Positions 57,598 to 64,000 of a DNA stretch of 64,000 bases are shown one piece after another (position 1 is the stretch's first letter; every line of letters starts with the position of its first letter). The DNA comes from Hydrangea macrophylla (lineage: Eukaryota > Streptophyta > Magnoliopsida > Cornales > Hydrangeaceae), in the NCBI GenBank assembly GCA_033977485.1, contig CM066991.1, forward strand, positions 53,608,850 through 53,672,849, written 5' to 3'. A model generated the notes under the pieces. That model was given only the letters and a program-made list of their open reading frames with translations. It searched no databases and was not told where the DNA came from. Made by a program: the position numbers and the translations under genes.

Positions 57598-60500
57598 ATG
57601 CCGCCTCGTGTTAGAGGACGTGCAGGAGGCCGCGCTGGAGGTCAAGCCAGAGGCCGTGCTAGGGGCCGTGGCGGGGCTAGAGGCCGAGGGGCGGAGGCAT
57701 CCTCTTCAGCTTCTGCCCCAGAAGGAGTTCTAGATGGAGCTCATTTCTTCCAACAGATGGCTGCGGCCATGTGAGAATTCACCCAAGCCGCTCAAGCGGC
57801 AAGGAATGAAGTTCCACCACCACCACCACCACCACCCGTGGCACCCGTAGCACCTGAGGTAGCACCCGTAGCACCTGATGTACCGGTGATACCGGTTGTA
57901 CCAGCGGAGCCGAGGGCTCAGTCGGCTATGAGGGAGTTTGCGAGGCGAAACCCTCCTACTTTCTCAGGGGATCCTGACCCGGTTCAAGCCGAACTATGGT
58001 TGAAGAGGATTGTCCGTATCTTCGAGCACATCGGACTCGTAGAGGACCACCTCCGTATCGATGCCGCGACCTTTCAGTTTGCTGGGAGAGCTCAGATTTG
58101 GTGGGAGCTTACTCTCACAACCCACCCGCTTGCAGGAATGACTTGGGACACATTTACTAGTCTCTTTCTTGCCAAGTACTTTTCGACAGTAGCACGAAAC
58201 GCAAAGAGGACTGAGTTCTTGGCCCTTCAACAAGGAGATTTATCAGTTGCTGATTATGAGGCACGCTTTGGAGACTTAGCCCGTTTTGCACCGGATATCA
58301 CCGCCAATGAGACTACCAAGGCAAGGACCTTCGAGCAAGGACTTCGGCCGGGTCTTCGTGCCAAAGTGACTGGGTTTGAACTTCCGACCTACAGCCAGGT
58401 GGTACTTAAGGCACTCGTATTTGAAGAGGAATATCTTAACTCCAAAAAGATCAAGGAGTCACGACCTCCTATGAAAGGTTTCCAATCAGGCTCATCTGGT
58501 AGGCACCATTCTAAGAAGCAAAAGCAGGAGTCAATTCATCATCAACCCTCCCTTTCCTCTCAGCACTCTCCTCAGGTTCCCCAAACCCCTCAGTTTCAGA
58601 CTCAGCATTCTCAGTCTCGGGGCTATAAGCATTCTGGCTTGTCTCGTGGTGGGAGTAATACGGGTGTTAGGGCTTGCTTTGGTTGTGGCGATCCTAGCCA
58701 TGTTATTCGGAATTGTCCTTTTGTTTTAGCTGCGCCACCGGCAGTTGGACCTCCTCAGACTCAACCAGCTCCTTTTTCTGGACCATCACAGCAGGGTTAT
58801 AGACCTCCCTTCGTACCACCACCTCCAGCTCCATCTGCTCAAAGTTTCAGGCCAAATGTTTCTAAGGGCCAGCACCACCATCAGGGAAATCGTGGGGGAG
58901 GACAGCACGACCCAAGGCCTCCTTCCAACCTGTTTAATCTTGCTACTACTCCTAAGGATATCCCCGAGCCCTCTGTCATTAGAGGTACTCTTCTTTTGTT
59001 CAATTGTCGAGCTTCAGTTCTTATAGATACCGGAGCATCCTTTTCATTCATCTCATTTGCATTTGCATCGGCATTGGGTTTAGAAATGAGCTGTATGGGT
59101 TCTACGCTTTTAGTGGACACTCCTGTTGGAGGTTTAGTTCATTTGGATCGAGTGTGTCGCGGTTGTGAGCTTGTGATAGCTGACCGGAGCCTCGTTGTTG
59201 ATTATGTTGTTATTGATATATCCTGTTTTGATGTTATCTTGGGCATGGATTGGCTATGCGCCTATCGAGCCTCTATATACTGCTTCAGGAGAAGAGTCAC
59301 TTTTCTTACCCCGTCGGGGGATTCTTGCCGCTTTGTGGGAGATCACTTTGAGCGTCCGACTTCTTCTTTACATAGTTTGTACGAAAGGAGTCGTTCTGAT
59401 TGCTTGGCTAGTTTGGTGTTTGATAAGAGTGAGGCAACTCGTGAGGAGTTTCCTCCCATTGTCTGTGAGTACCCGGATGTTTTTCCTGAGGACTTACCCG
59501 GTTTGCCGCCTATTCGTGAAGTTGAGTTCACGATAGACCTCGCACCCGACACGTTGCCTATTTCTATTCCGCCCTATCGTATGGCACCCGCGGAACTGAA
59601 AGAGTTGAAGACTCAAGTTGAAGACTTGTTGAGCAAAGGATTCATTCGTCCTAGTACATCACCGTGGGGAGCACCCGTCCTCTTTGCAAAGAAGAAGGAT
59701 GGATCACTTCGGTTATGTATCGACTACCGCAAGCTTAATCGAGCGACTATAAAGAATAAGTATCCGCTTCCGAGGATCGACGACTTGTTCGATCAACTTC
59801 GTGGGTCGACGTGCTTTTCAAAGATTGATTTGAGATCAGGCTATCACCAGTTGAGGATTCAAGAGCAGGACATCTCAAAGACAGCTTTTCGCTCTCGATA
59901 TGGTCATTTTGAATTTCTTGTGATGCCATTTGGTTTGACGAATGCGCCAGCGGCTTTTATGGATTTGATGAATCGCATTTTTAGTCCGCTTCTTGATCAT
60001 TTTGTCATTGTTTTTATCGATGACATTCTTATTTTCTCGCCTTCTCGAGAAAAGCACGAGGAGCACCTTCGAATTGTTTTACAAATTTTGAGGGAGCACA
60101 AATTGTATGCTAAGTTTTCTGTGAATTTTGGCTATCGGAAGTGAAGTTCCTTGGCCATATTGTCTCGAAGGAAGGAGTATCTGTGGATCCATCGAAGATT
60201 GAAGCCGTTATGGATTGGCAACCACCGAAGAATGTCTTTGAAGTCCGGAGTTTCTTGGGACTAGCAGACTACTACCGACGTTTCGTAGAAAACTTTTCAC
60301 GTCTAGCGATGCCTATGACGAGGCTTACTCGAAAAGGGACAAAGTTCTTGTGGAGAGAGTCTTGTGAAAGGGATTTTCAACAATTGAAGGCACGATTAAC
60401 TTCAACCCCAATCTTAGTTATTCCCGAGCGAGGACTAGACTACGCAGTTTATTGCGATGCTTCACATGAAGGCTTAGGCTGCGTTTTGATGCAAGGAGGC

Positions 60501-62341
60501 AAGGTTGTGGCTTACGGTTCACGACAGTTGAAGCCGCACGAGCAAAATTATCCCACCCACGACTTAGAGCTTGCTGTCATCGTCTTTGCACTGAAGAGTT
60601 GGAGGCACTATCTTTATGGCGAAAGATTTGAAGTCTTCTCCGACCATAAGAGTCTTAAGTATATTTTCACGCAACGCGACTTGAACTTGAGGCAGAGAAG
60701 GTGGATGGAATACTTAGAAGATTATGACTTCGATTTGCAATATCATCCGGGGAAGGCCAACGTTGTAGCCGACGCTCTTAGCAGGAAACCTCACAGCACC
60801 TTGGCTTGTTTAGCCATTAGAGAATGGAAGATGATGGAGCAACTTGACAATTTTGATGTTCATCTTGCCGAGTCAACCAATCGTGCCACTTTGTTCACTT
60901 TGACCGCACAACCGACGCTTTTGAACCGTGTATTAGAGATGCAGCGATCCGATGAAGAGGCCGAACAACTTCGATCGCGCGTTACTAGTGGTGAAGCGAT
61001 AGAGGGTTGGACCTTCGATTCCGACCGAGGCTTGAGATTTCGCGGCAGACCTTTTGTTCCTTTAGCTTGCCGAAATGACGTCCTAAAGGAATTTCATCAT
61101 TCTCGCTTAGCGGTGCATCCGGGAGGCACGAAGATGTATCAAGACTTGCGCCGACAGTATTGGTGGAAAGGTATGAAAAGAGCCGTAGCCGACACCGCAT
61201 CTAATTGTTTGACATGTCAACAAGTGAAGGCCGAACATCGACTACCAGCAGGTTTACTTCAACCTTTATCGATTCCAGAGTGGAAGTGGGAGCACATCTC
61301 GATGGACTTTGTCACAGCACTCCCTAGGACGCTTCGCTAGCATGATGCTATTTGGGTCATTGTCGATCGATTGACCAAATCCGCACACTTCTTACCTATC
61401 AAGACTACAGATTCAGCTGATATTCTTAGCAAGTTATACATTCAGGAGATTGTGAGACTCCACGGCGTGCCGATTACTATAGTTTCTGATCGTGATTCTA
61501 AGTTTGTTTCTCAATTCTGGCAGAGTTTTCAGAAGGCCTTGGGTACTCAACTTTTGTTAAGTACAGCATTTCACCCTCAGACAGACGGGCAGTCCGAGCG
61601 TACGATCCAGACTTTAGAAGACATGCTGCTTGTGTGATGGATTTCAAAGGCGGTTGGGAAGATCACCTACCTTTAGTGGAGTTCGCCTACAACAACAGTT
61701 ATCAAGCTAGCATTCAGATGGCACCGTTTGAGGCCTTGTATGGTCGACCGTGTAGGTCACCTTTATGTTGGAACGAGATTGGACAATCATCCGCTTTGGG
61801 ACCCGACATCGTTCGAGAGACAGCCGAGAAGATCAAAGTTATAAGGAAGAGATTGCTTACTGCTCAGAGTCGTCAGAAGTCGTATGCCGATTGTCACCGA
61901 CGACCCTTATCTTTTAGCATTGGAGACCATGTGTTTCTCAAGGTTGCCCCTCGACGGGGTTTGCTACGCTTTGGGCAAAGCGGGAAATTGTCGCCGCGAT
62001 TCATTGGTCCGTTTGAGATTCTTGATAAGGTTGGTGAGGTGGCCTACCGTTTGGCACTCCCACCTCAACTTTCAAATGTTCATAATGTTTTTCACATTTC
62101 TATGCTTCGCAAGTATAATCGTGACGAGTCACATGTTTTAGATTGGACCGAGTTAGCCATCGATGAAGATGCATCTTATGAAGAGCAAGCTACAGGCATT
62201 CTTGAAAGGAAGGAGCACGTCTTGCGAGGCAAGACCATCTCTTTGGTTAAGGTACTTTGGAACCACCATGGAGTCGAGGAGTCGACGTGGGAAGACGAGA
62301 CCGAGGCGAGATCGAAGTATCCTTACCTTTTCTTCGATTGA
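57598..62341 (+). pseudogene. gag-pol: I: chromovirus gag-pol with two stops and two frameshifts
   Basis: ATG at 57598 opens a Gly/Arg-rich start (MPPRVRGRAGGRAGG). A TGA at 57772, probably from CGA, breaks the frame. Gag domain 57960-58440 ([30 protein letters not shown]). Knuckle [14 protein letters not shown] 58675-58716. Protease [12 protein letters not shown] with Asp at 59026. RT has FIDD at 60013-60024, intact. A frameshift at about 60120, fitting a 4-base deletion, moves the frame. RNase H 60430-60800 ([13 protein letters not shown]). Integrase zinc finger 61080-61230 and core 61280-61620 with [15 protein letters not shown] at 61338 and a second frameshift at about 61628 (also fitting 4 bases) follow. 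The last frame, 61634-62341, ends with the integrase C-terminus and a chromodomain-like end (VLWNHHGVEESTWEDE). All catalytic residues I can see are present; only the four breaks disable it. Confidence 0.95.
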
Positions 62342-62391
62342 GGTATGTTTCCCCGAATTCCGGGATGGAATTCTCTTTAAGGGGGGTAGAT

Positions 62392-64000
62392 TGTAATGTT
62401 TTGAATTTTTTTAAGGGTATTGTGGTAATTTTAGTGGTCAATGTATGGACCCATTGTGGACTTATACATTTTAATGCCTAACCTTTGGTCTTGTAGTACC
62501 ACTTTGGTAATTGTTTTGGCACATGGGTGTGCATATATATATATGTTACATATTTGTATGTGTGTGTGTGTGTAAGGGAGACAAGAGGGGGCCCACAAGT
62601 CACCTCCCCAAACCACTCCCAAACCACTCCCAACCACCCCCAACAACTAAAGTCTCCTAGGAAGCTTCCTAGGAAGCTTTCCCCTCTCCTTCTCCCTCCC
62701 TTATATATCTCTCCCCCTCATTTTCTTTTCATTATTCTTCTCCTATCTCTATCTCTATCTCTATCTCTATCACCCTCATGTTTGGAAGAGCAAACCCCCA
62801 TATTTACTTCAACCTTAAACCCTAATTTTGAGCCTCCATAACTCATTATTAGGAGCAAGCTATTAGTATCAAAAGTGACCCTCTCTACTAGAGCTTCCCA
62901 TTGGTGTTCTTATTTTCTCCATTTGTGTTCTCTAGCTCAAGTTATGTCCTAAGGAAAGAGGATGAACTTTCTATTTTCTTGTTCTTGAAGATCTACTACT
63001 TGGGCTTTCCCAATCTCTCTTGGATTCTCTTTGCTTATACTTGTATTCTCAAGGAGAAGGTAGATTACATTATTTATATACAAATGGTATTATATAGCTA
63101 ACTTTGACATGTGATTAATTGCTAGAAATAGAGGTTTTGCGGAGTAAATTATAATTCTTTCCAAATGCGCATGTTCATGTGACTTGCATGTCTAGTTTAT
63201 GTGACTTGCATGTCTAGTTGTTAATTAGTTGCATAGATGCTTAAATGAGATTATGTGCTTATTTACTTAGTTGCTAATTAACAACTAAAATGTTCATATA
63301 AATTAAGTCTTGTTGCTAAGTTGAAAGCATGCTTGTGTGTTATTATTAATCCTCTAAATGGTAGAACTCATGTTTACTTTGATTATTGTCAAAGTCTTAA
63401 TGTTGCTAATAAATGATGAAATTTATTGATATCATTCTTGAAATTTGACACATGCATTAGAATCGTAGAATTCACGTGCATTGTTGCCAAGTGGGCACAC
63501 CTCATAGCATAGCATGATTTGCATATGAGAAGTCCCAAAATGGGGATAAAAAGATGTGAAAAATCCGGATGTGGGTTGTGTGTGAGGACAGGGTGGACGT
63601 ACCTAAGAACGTACCAAACTCCAACTTATATTTGACTAGCTATCGGAAAGTTGGTATGCTACATTCCCAGTGGGGGGTGGCTCACAGTCCGGTGACGAGG
63701 CGAGTGAACACGTATGCATAGCCCGAGGGCTCATTAGTTGAAAGGCTTAGGCATCATACATGGCACCACATCTCATTGGTAGTTATGGGATCCATCTTGT
63801 ATATCTATAATGTTTTCTACTAAGCCGTCGTGCTTAATGAATCTATAAAAACTCTTTTTGAGGTGGTCTTGATAGGGGCAAGGCCCACGAGTAGCCGGAT
63901 ACCCTAGCCTCATGTTTTTGAAAGCTCCCCTCGAGAAATTATATTCTTTTGGACTTACTTAGCATAGTTCTTTTACTAAACTTGTAATAGTTGTAATTCG
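62392..64000 (+). repeat. I: 3' LTR (truncated by window end)
   Basis: 1609 bp match the first 1605 bp of the 5' LTR; about 690 bp should lie right of the window. It differs from the 5' LTR by about 12 substitutions, plus two extra bases each in the TA and TG runs near 62530-62572. Confidence 0.95.

Larger units (their letters stand above)
54974..64000 (+). mobile_element. I: young Tekay/Del-like chromovirus, 3' end outside window
   Basis: 5' LTR 54974-57271, tRNA-iMet PBS, gag-pol 57598-62341, PPT AAGGGGGGTAGA at 62379-62390 and 3' LTR from 62392. The 1605 comparable LTR bases show about 12 substitutions and a few small indels, so it is the youngest element here. Domain order, a basic N-terminus and a chromodomain-like end fit the Tekay/Del chromoviruses. 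The TSD cannot be tested because the right end is missing. Confidence 0.95.

Overview
The window is plant nuclear DNA, almost certainly from the transposon-rich heterochromatin of a flowering plant. I find no host gene. Everything recognisable is an LTR retrotransposon (Ty3/gypsy or Ty1/copia), a solo LTR, a possible SINE or a simple repeat. The evidence for a plant is the lineages present: a chromovirus with a chromodomain, an Athila-like and a Tat/Ogre-like element, a non-autonomous gag-only TR-GAG element and an Angela/Tork-like copia family. The primer-binding sites (PBS) are also plant-type, for example TGGTATCAGAGC. The species cannot be told from the sequence.

The layout reads best as one nested tower. 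Letters are my labels. A is a decayed minus-strand chromovirus. Its pieces lie at 1074-4942 (3' LTR and pol), 8652-9795 (RT N-terminal part, protease, zinc knuckle) and 24933-26084 (gag and leader). Three elements interrupt A. E (4943-8646, target-site duplication (TSD) CCCAT) is a complete gag-only element. B (9796-24927, TSD AGTCG) is a complete minus-strand gypsy element with very long LTRs full of tandem repeats. Its 5' LTR holds F (22080-24833, TSD AGTCA), a 2.75-kb solo LTR. G (from 26085) is a Tat/Ogre-like element on the plus strand, of which the 5' LTR, PBS and gag are visible.

Inside the G LTR sits C (26588-44495), a minus-strand copia element. C contains D (29768-38356), a younger plus-strand copy of the same family with two 1506-bp LTRs, and J (39273-39987, TSD GATGG), a solo LTR of the E family. 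After the G gag comes H (about 49745-54973), an Athila-like LTR plus gag-protease. H is cut by I (54974 to beyond 64000), a young Tekay/Del-like chromovirus whose 3' LTR runs off the window. At the far left, 1-1073 is the end of another Tat-like LTR (K).

No element is intact enough to move on its own. Every gag-pol has nonsense codons, frameshifts or lost catalytic residues. By LTR comparison by eye, I is youngest (roughly 12 substitutions in 1.6 kb), then D (about 25 in 1506 bp), then B (about 15 in its first 330 bp). C and A are clearly older.

The least expected signal is in F. Much of this LTR is a string of short, different, near-perfect hairpins whose arms change in a compensated way. 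Others worth attention are arrays of the palindrome TTCRATCGATYGAA around the promoters of two unrelated families, a difference of about 20 repeat units between the two LTRs of B, a stop codon shared by copia copies C and D, and a tRNA-like pol III box pair inside the H LTR.
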